Shown: positions 10,180 to 18,765 of the stretch, in pieces
Numbering within the stretch: position 1 is the stretch's first letter
Layout of the letters: each line of letters starts with the position of its first letter
NCBI RefSeq assembly: GCF_003319185.1
Contig: NZ_QOHJ01000008.1
Location: forward strand, 124,001-188,000
Source: Blastococcus sp. TF02A-30
GTDB lineage: Bacteria > Actinomycetota > Actinomycetes > Mycobacteriales > Geodermatophilaceae
Length of the DNA: 64,000 bases
Direction of reading: 5' to 3'
Made by a program: the position numbers and the translations under genes
The notes under the pieces: generated by a model
The model's input: only the letters and a program-made list of their open reading frames with translations
Databases searched by the model: none
Told to the model about the DNA's origin: nothing

Positions 10180-10396
10180 CCGGCCACCGTAGTGACCGAG
10201 CTCTCAGCCGGTGCGCCCGGCCTCTGGGCCCGACACGCCAGGCGACACGCCGCCCGCTCCCCGAAAAGTCCGGTGACGGGGTGGCGACGAAGCGTGATGT
10301 CCGTCATCATCGGGAACCGGAACGGATCGAAAACGGGGAGCAGGTATCAGGACGATCCAGCGGGGCGCCACGGCGCCCGGGGCACCGCGGCCGCTC

Positions 10397-11386
10397 GTGC
10401 ACGCGGGCGTGGTCACCTGCCTGGTGACGCTCCTCCTCGGCGCGGCCGTCGCGGTCGCCGCACCGGCCGCTGCGATCGACGACCCCACCCGTCCCGACGC
10501 CCGGGTGACGCACGGTCCCAGCTGCCGTCCGGGTGGGCTGGCCGTCGAGGTCGTCGCCGGCACGCTGCCCTACTTCGTCCGGCTGGCCACGACCCGCACC
10601 CCCGGCGGGGAGGACGAGGCCGAGCTCCAGCCCGGTCAGAGCGTGGTGCTGAGCACCGACGACGTCGCCCCCGGCGAGACGATCGACGCCCGCCTGGAGT
10701 ACCGGGCCCGCGACGGCTCGGGGACCTCCTCCGTCGACGAGCTCGAGGACTGGACGTTGACCCGGCCGACCGAGGAGGACTGCGCGGCCGTCGTCTCACC
10801 GCCGCCCCCGGCCCCGACCCCGTCCGCTCCGACGTCCCCGGCACCCTCGGCCCCGACGACCAGCGCCCCCGGGACGACGACGCCCCCGCGGCCGACGGCC
10901 GAGCCGTCCCGGCCGGCGCCGTCCACGGCCCCCACCCCGGCCCCCACCGGCCGGCCGACCGCCCCGGGGGAGACGCCGGTCCCCTCCGCCGCACCGCGGC
11001 CGACTGCCGAGCGCGTCGCTCCCGGCGCCGCCGTCACCGTGCGGGTCGCCGGCTTCGAGCCCGGCGAGCGGGTGACCATCGGGCTGGCCGGCAGCGACGT
11101 GGTCATCGGCGAGGCGACCGCCGCGGCCGACGGCTCGGTGACCGCCGAGGTGCTCATCCCGGAGCAGGCGGATCTCGGCCCCGCCGCCCTCGCCGTCGTC
11201 GGCGACCGGTCGGCCGCCGTCGCCGACGTGCCGCTCGAGGTGGCCGCGCGCACCGAGGAGGTCGCCTCGGGGGCCGTGGGTCTGGTGCCGTTGGTCGCCG
11301 CCGCCGGAGCGCTCGTGGTCACCGCCGGGGTGCTGGTGCCGGTCGCCGACCGCTCGCGCCGGCAGCGCCGCTCCGGACGCGCCTGA
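10397..11386 (+). CDS. Secreted Pro/Thr-rich membrane-anchored protein of unknown function
   Basis: No family is recognised. The first start codon in this open frame is GTG 10397. It gives an N-terminal signal peptide (VVTCLVTLLLGAAVAVAAP then AAA before IDDPT), a globular region of about 100 residues (with two Cys), a long Pro/Thr/Ser/Ala linker (about residues 133-205), a second compact beta-rich domain (VTVRVAGFEPGERVTIGLAG, of the type seen in Ig-like wall proteins), and a C-terminal helix AAAGALVVTAGVLVPV ending in RRQRRSGRA. The layout is that of a type I surface protein held by its last helix; no LPXTG signal is present. A MarR-family gene follows 39 bases downstream and may share its transcript. 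Function is unknown. Confidence 0.75.
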   Translation: MHAGVVTCLVTLLLGAAVAVAAPAAAIDDPTRPDARVTHGPSCRPGGLAVEVVAGTLPYFVRLATTRTPGGEDEAELQPGQSVVLSTDDVAPGETIDARLEYRARDGSGTSSVDELEDWTLTRPTEEDCAAVVSPPPPAPTPSAPTSPAPSAPTTSAPGTTTPPRPTAEPSRPAPSTAPTPAPTGRPTAPGETPVPSAAPRPTAERVAPGAAVTVRVAGFEPGERVTIGLAGSDVVIGEATAAADGSVTAEVLIPEQADLGPAALAVVGDRSAAVADVPLEVAARTEEVASGAVGLVPLVAAAGALVVTAGVLVPVADRSRRQRRSGRA

Positions 11387-11425
11387 GGCGGTTTCGACGT
11401 CCCTCGACGGGGGGACGATGTCCGC

Positions 11426-11926
11426 GTGCAACGGTCCGAGGACGCGCTCGCGCGCGGGATCCCCCGGGATCCCGCCGCTCTTCCCGGTGTCGCTCCCCGC
11501 CCCGCCGAGACGTGGCTGCGCATCGTGCAGGTGCACGACCGCATCACCCGGCGGGTCGACTCGGCGCTCCACCTCCAGCACGGTCTCTCCCTCACGGGGT
11601 TCGAGGCGCTGCGACGGCTCGCCGAGTCGCCGGGCGAACGGGCCAGCATGGGGGAGCTCGCCGACGCGCTGGGGCTGTCCCGTCCCGGGGTCACCAGCAC
11701 GGTGACCCGGCTGGTCGAGGAGGGCCTGGTGCTCCGCGAGCGCGTGGGCGCCGACAAACGGCTGCTGCACGCGCGGCTCACCCCCGCCGGGCGGGAGCGG
11801 TTCGAGGAGGCGCGGCACACCCACGACGACCTCGTGGCCCACCTGCTGCACCTGCTCGGTGACGACGCCTCCGTCGTCACCGACGCCCTGGCCCGGGTCT
11901 CCGCGGCCGCCCGCTCCCGCCGCTGA
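11426..11926 (+). CDS. MarR-family transcriptional regulator
   Basis: A 166-residue winged-helix regulator. The DNA-binding core is SMGELADALGLSRPGVTSTVTRLVEEGLVLRE, where the second half is the recognition helix, followed by the wing GADKRLLHARLTPAGRERF. Helices at both ends (for instance VQVHDRITRRVDSAL and the C-terminal leucine-rich helix) would form the dimer interface. MarR proteins repress nearby genes until a small ligand or oxidant is bound. Candidate targets are its own transcript, the secreted-protein gene 39 bases upstream, or the heptose operon that starts 113 bases downstream behind a dyad. The GTG start is the only one giving a full N terminus. Ligand unknown. Confidence 0.88.
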   Translation: MQRSEDALARGIPRDPAALPGVAPRPAETWLRIVQVHDRITRRVDSALHLQHGLSLTGFEALRRLAESPGERASMGELADALGLSRPGVTSTVTRLVEEGLVLRERVGADKRLLHARLTPAGRERFEEARHTHDDLVAHLLHLLGDDASVVTDALARVSAAARSRR

Positions 11927-11981
11927 CCCCGTGCAGCTCGGTACCGAGAGCCCGGGTCGGCGGCCCGATCGGGTGCGTCGG

Positions 11982-12010
11982 GCGAACACTTCAAGCCCGT
12001 AGTGTTTCGC
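11982..12010. repeat. Imperfect dyad upstream of the heptose operon
   Basis: Arms GCGAACACT and AGTGTTTCGC match except for one unpaired T, with a 10-base spacer. It lies 29-57 bases before the ATG of the first operon gene and 56 bases after the MarR stop. It could be an operator or the start-region hairpin of the operon mRNA; no supporting promoter elements are convincing. Confidence 0.4.
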
Positions 12011-12038
12011 CGGAACGAGATCGGGCACGACGACGATC

Positions 12039-13535
12039 ATGCTGGCGCAGGTCACCGTGGTGGTGCCGACGATCGGGCGTCCCTCCCTCGACGTCCTGCT
12101 CGACGCGCTGGCCTCCTCGTCCGGTCCCCGCCCCGCCGAGCTGGTCCTGGTCGACGACCGCCCGGCGGGGGAGCCGCTGCGCCCGGAGCGGCCCGGTCTG
12201 CCGCCGGTCCGCGTCGTCCGCACCGGTGGCGGTGGCCCCGCTCGCGCCCGCAACCTCGGCTGGCGGACCGCCCGCACCCGGTGGATCGCCTTCCTGGACG
12301 ACGACGTCGTCCCCGACCCCGACTGGTACGAGCGGCTCGCCGCCGACCTGGCCGACCTCCCGTCCGACGTGGCCGGCAGCCAGGGCCGCGTACGGGTGCC
12401 GCTGCCCGCGGACCGCCGGCCCACCGACTGGGAGCGCGGCACGGCGGGCCTGGCGACGTCGAGCTGGATCACCGCCGATCTCGCCTACCGCCGCGACGCC
12501 CTGGCCGCGGTCGGCGGCTTCGACGAGCGCTTCCCCCGCGCCTTCCGCGAGGACTCCGACCTGGCGCTGCGGGTCATGGGCACCGGCGCCCGGCTGGTAC
12601 GCGGCGAGCGCTGGATCACCCACCCGGTGCGGCCCACCGGCCGCTGGACCAGCGTGCGCGTGCAGAAGGGCAACGCCGACGACGTCCTCATGCGCCGGCT
12701 GCACGGCGCCGACTGGCGGGCGCCGCACCGCGCGAACGCGCCGCTCGGCCGCCGCCCGCAGCACACCGCCGTCACCGCCGCCGCGCTGTCCGCCGTCGGG
12801 CTGGCCGCCGCACGGAGGCCACGGGCGGCCGCGCTCGCGGCGGCCGCGTGGCTGGCGGGCACCGCCGAGTTCGCCTGGAAGCGGATCGCCCCCGGGCCGC
12901 GCGACCGCGCCGAGGTCGGCACCATGCTGGCCACCAGCGCGCTCATCCCGCCGCTGGCCACCTGGCACTGGCTGAAGGGCGTCGTCCAGCACGCCGGCGT
13001 CCGCCCCTGGCGGGGACTGCCCGACCTCGTGCTCTTCGACCGCGACGGCACGCTCGTGCACGACTTCCCCTACAACGGCGACCCCGAGTGGGTCCGGCCG
13101 GTCGACGGTGCGAAGGAGGCGCTCGACGCGCTGCGCGCCCGCGGGGTGAAGGTCGGCGTGGTCAGCAACCAGTCCGGCGTCGCCCGCGGCCTGATCACCC
13201 GGGACGACGTCGACGCCTGCATGGCCCGGCTCGAGGAGCTGCTCGGCCCGTTCGACACCGTCCAGTACTGCCCGCACGGCCCGGACGACGGCTGCGACTG
13301 CCGCAAGCCCGCGCCCGGCATGGTCAAGGCGGCCTGCGCCGAGCTCGACGTGCACCCCGACCGCTGCGTGGTCATCGGCGACATCGCCGCCGACGTCGAC
13401 GCCGCGGCCGCTGCCGGCGCGGTCGGGATCATGGTGCCCACCCCGGTCACCCGCCGGCAGGAGGTCGAGGCGGCGGCCCGCCGCGCGGAGACCCTGAGCG
13501 GCGCGGTCGAGCAGGTGCTGGCGGGGGAATGGTGA
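12039..13535 (+). CDS. Fusion of GT2 glycosyltransferase and GmhB-type heptose bisphosphate phosphatase
   Basis: A 498-residue two-domain protein. Residues 1-230 form a family 2 glycosyltransferase: VTVVVPTIGRPSLDVLL, LVDDRP, the divalent-metal motif DDD at 87-89 in FLDDDVVPDPDW, and GGFDERFPRAFREDSD. Residues 230-325 are a linker with hydrophobic stretches that may touch the membrane. Residues 331-480 form a HAD-superfamily phosphatase with DRDGT (Asp334, Asp336), VVSNQSGVARG, the zinc ligands C-P-H and CDCRKP (first Cys at 411), and VIGDIAADVDAA, which is the signature of GmhB. GmhB removes the 7-phosphate of D-glycero-manno-heptose 1,7-bisphosphate. It is first in an operon with GmhA and HldE homologues, so the fusion links precursor maturation to sugar transfer. 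Confidence 0.88.
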   Translation: MLAQVTVVVPTIGRPSLDVLLDALASSSGPRPAELVLVDDRPAGEPLRPERPGLPPVRVVRTGGGGPARARNLGWRTARTRWIAFLDDDVVPDPDWYERLAADLADLPSDVAGSQGRVRVPLPADRRPTDWERGTAGLATSSWITADLAYRRDALAAVGGFDERFPRAFREDSDLALRVMGTGARLVRGERWITHPVRPTGRWTSVRVQKGNADDVLMRRLHGADWRAPHRANAPLGRRPQHTAVTAAALSAVGLAAARRPRAAALAAAAWLAGTAEFAWKRIAPGPRDRAEVGTMLATSALIPPLATWHWLKGVVQHAGVRPWRGLPDLVLFDRDGTLVHDFPYNGDPEWVRPVDGAKEALDALRARGVKVGVVSNQSGVARGLITRDDVDACMARLEELLGPFDTVQYCPHGPDDGCDCRKPAPGMVKAACAELDVHPDRCVVIGDIAADVDAAAAAGAVGIMVPTPVTRRQEVEAAARRAETLSGAVEQVLAGEW

Positions 13536-14533
13536 CCCGCACGGTGCTCGTCGCCCGGCTCGACAACGCCGGCGACGTCCTGCTGCAGGGCCCGCTGGTG
13601 CGCGCCGTCGCGCACGGCGCCGACCGGGTGGTCCTCCTGGCCGGGCCGGCGGGGGCCGCGGCCGCCCGGCTGCTGCCCGGCGTCGACGAGGTCTGGACCT
13701 GGGCCTGCCCGTGGATCCTCGGCGACCCGCCGCCGGTCGACCCGGCCGACCTCGCCGCCCTCACCGACCGCGTCCGGGCGCTGGCGCCCGACGAGGCGGT
13801 CATCTCCACGTCGTTCCACCAGTCGCCCCTGCCCCTGGCGCTGGTGCTCCGCACCGCCGGCGTGCGGCGGATCAGCGCGATCAGCGTCGACTACCCCGGG
13901 ACGCTGCTCGACGTCCGCCACCGCGTCGACGACGACCTGCCCGAGCCCGAGCGGGCGCTCTCCCTGGCCCGCGCGGCCGGGTTCGAGCTGCCGCCGGACG
14001 ACGACGGACGGCTGGAGGTGCGCCGGCCCCTGCCCCCGGTCGCGCACGAACCCGGCTATGTCGTCGTCCACCCGGGTGCGTCCGTGCCGGCGCGGGCCTG
14101 GCCCGCCCACCGGTGCGCCGAGGCGGTCGAGGCGCTCGCCGACGCCGGCCACCGCGTGCTGGTCACCGGCGGGCCGGCCGAGCGGGAGCTGACCGCCGCC
14201 GTCGCCGGCACCCGCGGCGTCGACCTGGGCGGGGAGACCACGCTGGCCGAGATGGCGGCGCTGCTCGACGGCGCCGCCGCCGTCGTCGTCGGCAACACCG
14301 GCCCGGCGCACCTGGCCGCCGCCGTCGGGACGCCGGTCGTGTCGCTGTTCGCGCCGGTCGTGCCGCCCGAGCGGTGGGCGCCGTACGGCGTGCCGACCGT
14401 GCTGCTGGGCGACCAGTCCGCCGCCTGCGCCGGATCCCGGGCCCGCGAGTGCCCGGTGCCCGGCCACCCCTGCCTGACCTCGGTGACCGCGCAGGACGTC
14501 GTCGCCGCCGTCGAGAAGCTGGTGAGCGCATGA
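13529..14533 (+). CDS. Family 9 (heptosyltransferase-like) glycosyltransferase
   Basis: A 334-residue GT-B protein of the GT9 family, which holds the ADP-heptose:LPS heptosyltransferases WaaC/WaaF/WaaQ. Visible are the N-terminal LVARLDNAGDVLLQGPLVRAV strand-loop-helix, the VVHPGASVPARAWPAHRCAE segment starting the nucleotide-binding half, VLVTGGPAERELTAAV, and VVVGNTGPAHLAAAVGTPVVS carrying the conserved GNTGPxHLA loop. The chosen ATG overlaps the upstream stop by seven bases (GTG 13532 is the alternative). Two Cys near the C terminus (CAGSRARECPVPGHPC) resemble the cysteine cluster at the end of many GT9 enzymes. Within this operon it very likely transfers a heptose from ADP-heptose to a glycan acceptor. 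Confidence 0.85.
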   Translation: MVTRTVLVARLDNAGDVLLQGPLVRAVAHGADRVVLLAGPAGAAAARLLPGVDEVWTWACPWILGDPPPVDPADLAALTDRVRALAPDEAVISTSFHQSPLPLALVLRTAGVRRISAISVDYPGTLLDVRHRVDDDLPEPERALSLARAAGFELPPDDDGRLEVRRPLPPVAHEPGYVVVHPGASVPARAWPAHRCAEAVEALADAGHRVLVTGGPAERELTAAVAGTRGVDLGGETTLAEMAALLDGAAAVVVGNTGPAHLAAAVGTPVVSLFAPVVPPERWAPYGVPTVLLGDQSAACAGSRARECPVPGHPCLTSVTAQDVVAAVEKLVSA

Positions 14534-15510
14534 AGGTGCTGGTCTGGCACGTGCACGGCTCCTGGACGACGGCGTTCGTCCAGGGTCCCCACGAGTACCT
14601 GATCCCGGTGACCCCGGATCGCGGCGCCGACGGTCTCGGCCGCGCCCGCACCTGGGACTGGCCGGCGTCGGCCCGCGAGGTGACCCCCGAGCAGCTGCGC
14701 GACGAGCAGGTCGACGTCGTCGTGCTCCAGCGGGTGCGCGACCTGGAGCTGGTGCGCGAGTGGCTGGGGCGCGAGCCCGGCCGCGACCTGCCCGCCGTGT
14801 TCCTCGAGCACAACGCGCCCGGGCTGGAGCCCGACGCCGAGCCGGTGCCGTACACGCGGCACCCGATGGCCGACCAGGACGCCGTCCCGATCGCGCACGT
14901 CACCCACTTCAACCGGCTCTTCTACGACAACGGCCGGGCGCCGACGACGGTGATCGAGCACGGCATCGTCGACCCCGGCGAGCGGTGGACCGGCGAGCTG
15001 GCCCGCGCCGCCGTCGTCACCAACGAGCCGGTCCGCCGCGGCCGCACCGTCGGCGCGGACCTGCTGCCCGGCCTGGCCGCGGTGGCGCCGGTCGACGTCT
15101 TCGGCATGGGGCTGGCCGGCCTGCACGAGCAGCACGGCCTCGATCCCGAGCGCGTGCAGCTGTTCGACGACCCACCGCAGGCGGCGATGCACGCCGAGCT
15201 GGCCCGCCGCCGCGTCTACGTGCACCCCGTGCGCTGGACCTCGCTCGGCCTCTCGCTGCTGGAGGCGATGCACCTGGGCATGCCGGTGGTCGCGCTGGCC
15301 ACCACCGAGGCGTTCGAGGCGGTGCCGCCGGAGGCCGGCGTGCTCTCGACCCGCCCCGAGCGGCTGTGGGAGGGCGTGCGCACCTTCCTGCACGACGCGG
15401 ACGCCGCCCGGCTGGCCGGCAAGGCCGCCCGCGCCGCGGCACTGGAGCGCTACGGGCTGGACCGCTTCCTGGGTGACTGGGACGCGCTGCTGGGAGAGGT
15501 GACGCGGTGA
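14530..15510 (+). CDS. GT-B glycosyltransferase (GT4-like)
   Basis: This 326-residue protein overlaps the previous gene by ATGA. The N-terminal half starts MKVLVWHVHGSWTTAFVQG, as in CapJ/CapM-like sugar transferases, followed by a segment with FLEHNAPGLEP and THFNRLFYDN. The C-terminal half carries RRVYVHPVRWTSLGLSLLEAMHLGMPVVA, the E-x7-E type nucleotide-sugar-binding motif of GT4 enzymes (SLLEAM and the downstream glutamates). The domain order fits a retaining GT-B enzyme. Donor and acceptor cannot be read; by position it extends the same glycan as its neighbours. Confidence 0.75.
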   Translation: MKVLVWHVHGSWTTAFVQGPHEYLIPVTPDRGADGLGRARTWDWPASAREVTPEQLRDEQVDVVVLQRVRDLELVREWLGREPGRDLPAVFLEHNAPGLEPDAEPVPYTRHPMADQDAVPIAHVTHFNRLFYDNGRAPTTVIEHGIVDPGERWTGELARAAVVTNEPVRRGRTVGADLLPGLAAVAPVDVFGMGLAGLHEQHGLDPERVQLFDDPPQAAMHAELARRRVYVHPVRWTSLGLSLLEAMHLGMPVVALATTEAFEAVPPEAGVLSTRPERLWEGVRTFLHDADAARLAGKAARAAALERYGLDRFLGDWDALLGEVTR

Positions 15511-16724
15511 GGATCGACCTGGTGTCGGAGCACGCCAGCCCGCTGGCCGCGATCGGCGGCGTCGACGCGGGCGGGCAGAACGTGCACGTGGCGGCCCTGG
15601 CCGCGGGGCTGGCGTCCCGCGGGCACGACGTCACGGTGCACACCCGCCGGGACGACGACGCGCTGCCCGAGCGCGTCGTCACGCAGGACGGCTACAACGT
15701 GGCGCACGTGCCGGCGGGCCCGGCGCGGGAGCTGCCCAAGGACGAGCTCCTGCGGCACATGCCGGAGTTCGCGGCCAACCTCCGGCGGACCTGGGCCGAG
15801 CACGCCCCGGACGTGGTGCACGCGCACTTCTGGATGAGCGGGCTGGCCTCGGTGGCCGCGGCGGGGCGCCCGGGGGTGGGTGGGGTGCCGATAGTGCAGA
15901 CCTTCCACGCGCTGGGTGCGGTCAAGCGCCGGCACCAGGGCGCGGCCGACACCTCGCCGGCGAACCGGGTGGAGCTCGAGCGCTCGCTGTGCCGCACCGT
16001 CACGCACGTCGTCGCCACCTGCTCCGACGAGGTCTTCGAGCTGCGCCGGCTGGGCCTCGACGGCGACCGCGTCTCGGTCGTGCCCTGCGGCGTGGACACC
16101 TCGGTCTTCACCCCCGAGGGGCCGGTGGCCCCGCGCGGCGACCGGAAGCGGCTGCTGGTGCTGGGCCGGCTGGTCGAGCGCAAGGGGCAGGACGACGCCG
16201 TCCGCGCGCTGCGCGCGGTGCCCGACGCCGAGCTGGTCGTCGTCGGCGGGCCGGCGGTGGACGCGATCGACACCGATCCGGAGGTGCGCCGGCTGCGGGC
16301 GATCGCCGCCGAGGCGGGCGTGGCCGACCGGCTGGTCTTCGCCGGGTCGGTGGCGCGCGCCGACGTCCCCGCGTGGGTGCGCTCGGCCGACGTCGTCCTG
16401 GCCGTGCCCTGGTACGAGCCGTTCGGCATCACGCCGCTGGAGGCGATGGCCTGCGCCCGCCCGGTCGTGGCCACCGCGGTCGGCGGGCTGCAGGACACCG
16501 TCGTCCACGGCGTCACCGGCGATCTCGTGCCCCCGCGCGACCCCGAGCGGCTGGGCGAGGTCCTGGCCGCCCTGCTCGCCGATCCCGACCGGCGCGCCGC
16601 CTACGGCGAGGCCGGGCTGATGCGGGCGCGCAACCGCTACCGGTGGAGCCGCGTGGTCGCCGACACCGAATCCGTCTACCGGCAGGTGCTGACCAGCCGC
16701 CGTCTCGTGGAGGTCGCCCGATGA
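15507..16724 (+). CDS. Family 4 glycosyltransferase
   Basis: A 405-residue retaining GT-B enzyme. The N-terminal domain has IGGVDAGGQNVHVAALAAGL, the glycine-rich acceptor-side loop seen in sucrose-phosphate synthase and MshA relatives, and DVVHAHFWMSGL. The C-terminal domain has VVPCGVDTSVFTP, LLVLGRLVERKGQDDAVRAL and VPWYEPFGITPLEAMACARPVVA, where the two glutamates of the E-x7-E motif bind the donor. The GTG start overlaps the previous stop (GTGA). Similarity of the N terminus to MshA-like enzymes suggests a nucleotide-activated hexose or heptose donor, but specificity is not determinable. It sits between another GT4-like gene and gmhA. Confidence 0.88.
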   Translation: MRIDLVSEHASPLAAIGGVDAGGQNVHVAALAAGLASRGHDVTVHTRRDDDALPERVVTQDGYNVAHVPAGPARELPKDELLRHMPEFAANLRRTWAEHAPDVVHAHFWMSGLASVAAAGRPGVGGVPIVQTFHALGAVKRRHQGAADTSPANRVELERSLCRTVTHVVATCSDEVFELRRLGLDGDRVSVVPCGVDTSVFTPEGPVAPRGDRKRLLVLGRLVERKGQDDAVRALRAVPDAELVVVGGPAVDAIDTDPEVRRLRAIAAEAGVADRLVFAGSVARADVPAWVRSADVVLAVPWYEPFGITPLEAMACARPVVATAVGGLQDTVVHGVTGDLVPPRDPERLGEVLAALLADPDRRAAYGEAGLMRARNRYRWSRVVADTESVYRQVLTSRRLVEVAR

Positions 16725-17404
16725 GCACCGCCCCGCACTCCTTCTTCGAGAACGTCGTGCACGACGTCCCGGAGCCGGGCACCTGCACGCACCTCACCGG
16801 CGCCGACCACGTGCGCTCGCTGCAGGCCGCGCTGCGCTCGCTGGACGGTCAGCTCGACGCGCTGGACCGGTGGGGGCGGACGCTGGCCGACGTGCTGTGC
16901 GGCGAGTCCCGTGGCCGGCTGCTGGCCGCGGGCAACGGCGGCAGCGCGGCGCAGGCCCAGCACCTCACCGCCGAGCTGGTCGGCCGCTACCGGGCCGACC
17001 GCCCGCCGTTCTCGGCGATCTGCCTCACCGCCGAGACCTCCTCGCTCACCGCGATCGCCAACGACTACCCGGCCGACGAGCTGTTCGCCCGCCAGGTCGA
17101 GGCGCACGGCCGGGCCGGCGACGTCCTGGTGCTGCTGTCCACCTCGGGCCGCTCGCCCAACGCCGTCGCCGCGGCCCGGCGGGCCCGCGAGTGCGGGATC
17201 ACCACGTTCGCCCTGACCGGGCCGGCGCCCAACCCGCTGGCCGCGGCGGTCGACGACGCGGTCTGCATCGACTCCCCCTGGACGGCGACCGTGCAGGAGT
17301 GCCACCTGGTCGCGCTGCACCTGGTCTGCGCGGCGTTCGACGCCGCGGTGCTCGCCGCGCCGCCCCGGGTGCCGACCGGCCCGACCCTCGGGAGCGCCCG
17401 GTGA
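16721..17404 (+). CDS. gmhA: Sedoheptulose-7-phosphate isomerase (GmhA-like SIS protein)
   Basis: A 227-residue SIS-domain protein. Motifs are LLAAGNGGSAAQAQHLTAEL (phosphosugar-binding loop of GmhA: GNGGSAADAQH), LTAETSSLTAIANDY (GmhA: L-T-x-D-x-S-x-L-T-A-x-x-N-D), VLVLLSTSGRSPNAVAAA and a C-terminal VQECHLVALHLVC helix (GmhA: QExH, zinc-side Glu/His). GmhA turns D-sedoheptulose 7-phosphate into D-glycero-D-manno-heptose 7-phosphate in the cytoplasm, the first committed step of activated heptose synthesis. The ATG overlaps the upstream stop and the gene's own stop overlaps hldE, so translation is probably coupled. The N-terminal 30 residues extend beyond the usual 190-195 length. Confidence 0.9.
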   Translation: MSTAPHSFFENVVHDVPEPGTCTHLTGADHVRSLQAALRSLDGQLDALDRWGRTLADVLCGESRGRLLAAGNGGSAAQAQHLTAELVGRYRADRPPFSAICLTAETSSLTAIANDYPADELFARQVEAHGRAGDVLVLLSTSGRSPNAVAAARRARECGITTFALTGPAPNPLAAAVDDAVCIDSPWTATVQECHLVALHLVCAAFDAAVLAAPPRVPTGPTLGSAR

Positions 17405-18765
17405 GCCGCCCGCTGGTGGTGGTCGGCGACGCGCTGCTCGACGTCGACCTGGTCGGCTCGGCGTCGCGGCTCACCCCCGACGCGCCGGTGCCGGTCGTCG
17501 AGGACGTCGAGCGCCGGGAACGGCCCGGCGGTGCGGCGCTGGCCGCGGTCATCGCCGCGTCGGCCACCGCCCGCGAGGTGGTGCTGGTCGCGCCGCTGGA
17601 CTCCGACGACGGGGCGGCGCGGCTGCGCGAGCTGCTCGCGGGCCGGGTCCGGCTGGTGCCGATCCCGGCCACCGGCGGGACGGCCGTGAAGCAGCGGATC
17701 CGGGTCGGGGACCACTCGGTGGCCCGGCTGGACTCCGGCGCCCCGGTGGCGACCCTGGGAGCGCTGCCCGACGAGGCCGCGGCGGTGATCCGCGACGCGG
17801 CGGCGGTGCTCGTGGCCGACTACGGCCGGGGGACCACGGCGGCCCCGGACGTTCGGGCCGCGCTGGCCGGCGCCCGCGGCCCCGTCGTGTGGGACCCGCA
17901 CCCGCGCGGGGCGGACCCGGTCCGCGGCGTCCGGCTGGTCACGCCCAACGCCGCCGAGGCCGCCCGGGTGGCGCCGGACGTCCCCGGGGAGGGGCTGGCG
18001 GCCGTCGGGACCCGGGCGGAGGCGCTGATCTCGCACTGGGGCGTCGGCGCGGTGGCGGTGACCATGGGCGCCCGCGGCACGCTGCTCTCCTACGGCTCCG
18101 GCGCCCCGATGGTCGTGCCCGCGGTCGCGGTCACCGGCGGGGATCCCTGCGGAGCCGGCGACTCCTTCGCTGCCGCCGCGGCGCTCGCGCTGGCCGACGG
18201 CGCGGTCACCGGCGAGGCCGTGGCCGCCGGCGTCGCCTTCGCGTCGGCGTTCGTGGCCCGCGGGGGCGCCTCCGCCTGGGACGCCGCCGACCGCGACGCG
18301 CCGAACGTGGTCGCCGAGCCCGGTGCCGAGGGCGTGATCGCGCGGGTGCGCGCGGCCGGCGGCACCGTGGTGGCCACCGGCGGCTGCTTCGACCTGCTGC
18401 ACCCCGGCCACGTCGCCACGCTCCGGGCCGCCCGCGGCCTGGGCGACTGCCTGGTGGTGTGCATCAACTCCGACGACTCGGTGCGCCGGCTCAAGGGCCC
18501 GTCGCGGCCGTTGGTCACCGCCGCCGACCGGGCGCGGGTGCTGGAGGCGCTGGAGTTCGTCGACGCCGTCGTCGTGTTCGACGAGGACACCCCGTCGGAG
18601 GTGCTGGACCGGCTGCGCCCCGACGTCTGGGCCAAGGGCGGCGACTACGCGGGCGCGGAGCTGCCCGAGACCGAGGTGCTGCGCCGGTGGGGCGGCCAGG
18701 CCGTCGTCCTGCCGTACCTCGACGGCCACTCGACCACCGCCCTGGTCGAGCGCTCCCGTGTATGA
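17401..18765 (+). CDS. hldE: Bifunctional heptose 7-phosphate kinase / heptose 1-phosphate adenylyltransferase (HldE-like)
   Basis: A 454-residue fusion. Residues 1-300 are a PfkB/ribokinase-type kinase: VVVGDALLDVDLVGSASRLTPDAPVPV at the start and the catalytic GAGDSF (Asp254). Residues 310-454 are a cytidylyltransferase-fold domain with GCFDLLHPGHVATL (His334/His337 of HxGH), NSDDSVRRLKGPSRP, KGGDY and a terminal STTALVER, each matching HldE's second domain. It makes D-glycero-beta-D-manno-heptose 1,7-bisphosphate and later ADP-heptose; GmhB acts between these steps, and GmhB is encoded by the first gene of the operon. The kinase half is somewhat shorter than in enterobacterial HldE (total 477). 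The GTG start overlaps gmhA by GTGA. Confidence 0.92.
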   Translation: MSRPLVVVGDALLDVDLVGSASRLTPDAPVPVVEDVERRERPGGAALAAVIAASATAREVVLVAPLDSDDGAARLRELLAGRVRLVPIPATGGTAVKQRIRVGDHSVARLDSGAPVATLGALPDEAAAVIRDAAAVLVADYGRGTTAAPDVRAALAGARGPVVWDPHPRGADPVRGVRLVTPNAAEAARVAPDVPGEGLAAVGTRAEALISHWGVGAVAVTMGARGTLLSYGSGAPMVVPAVAVTGGDPCGAGDSFAAAAALALADGAVTGEAVAAGVAFASAFVARGGASAWDAADRDAPNVVAEPGAEGVIARVRAAGGTVVATGGCFDLLHPGHVATLRAARGLGDCLVVCINSDDSVRRLKGPSRPLVTAADRARVLEALEFVDAVVVFDEDTPSEVLDRLRPDVWAKGGDYAGAELPETEVLRRWGGQAVVLPYLDGHSTTALVERSRV

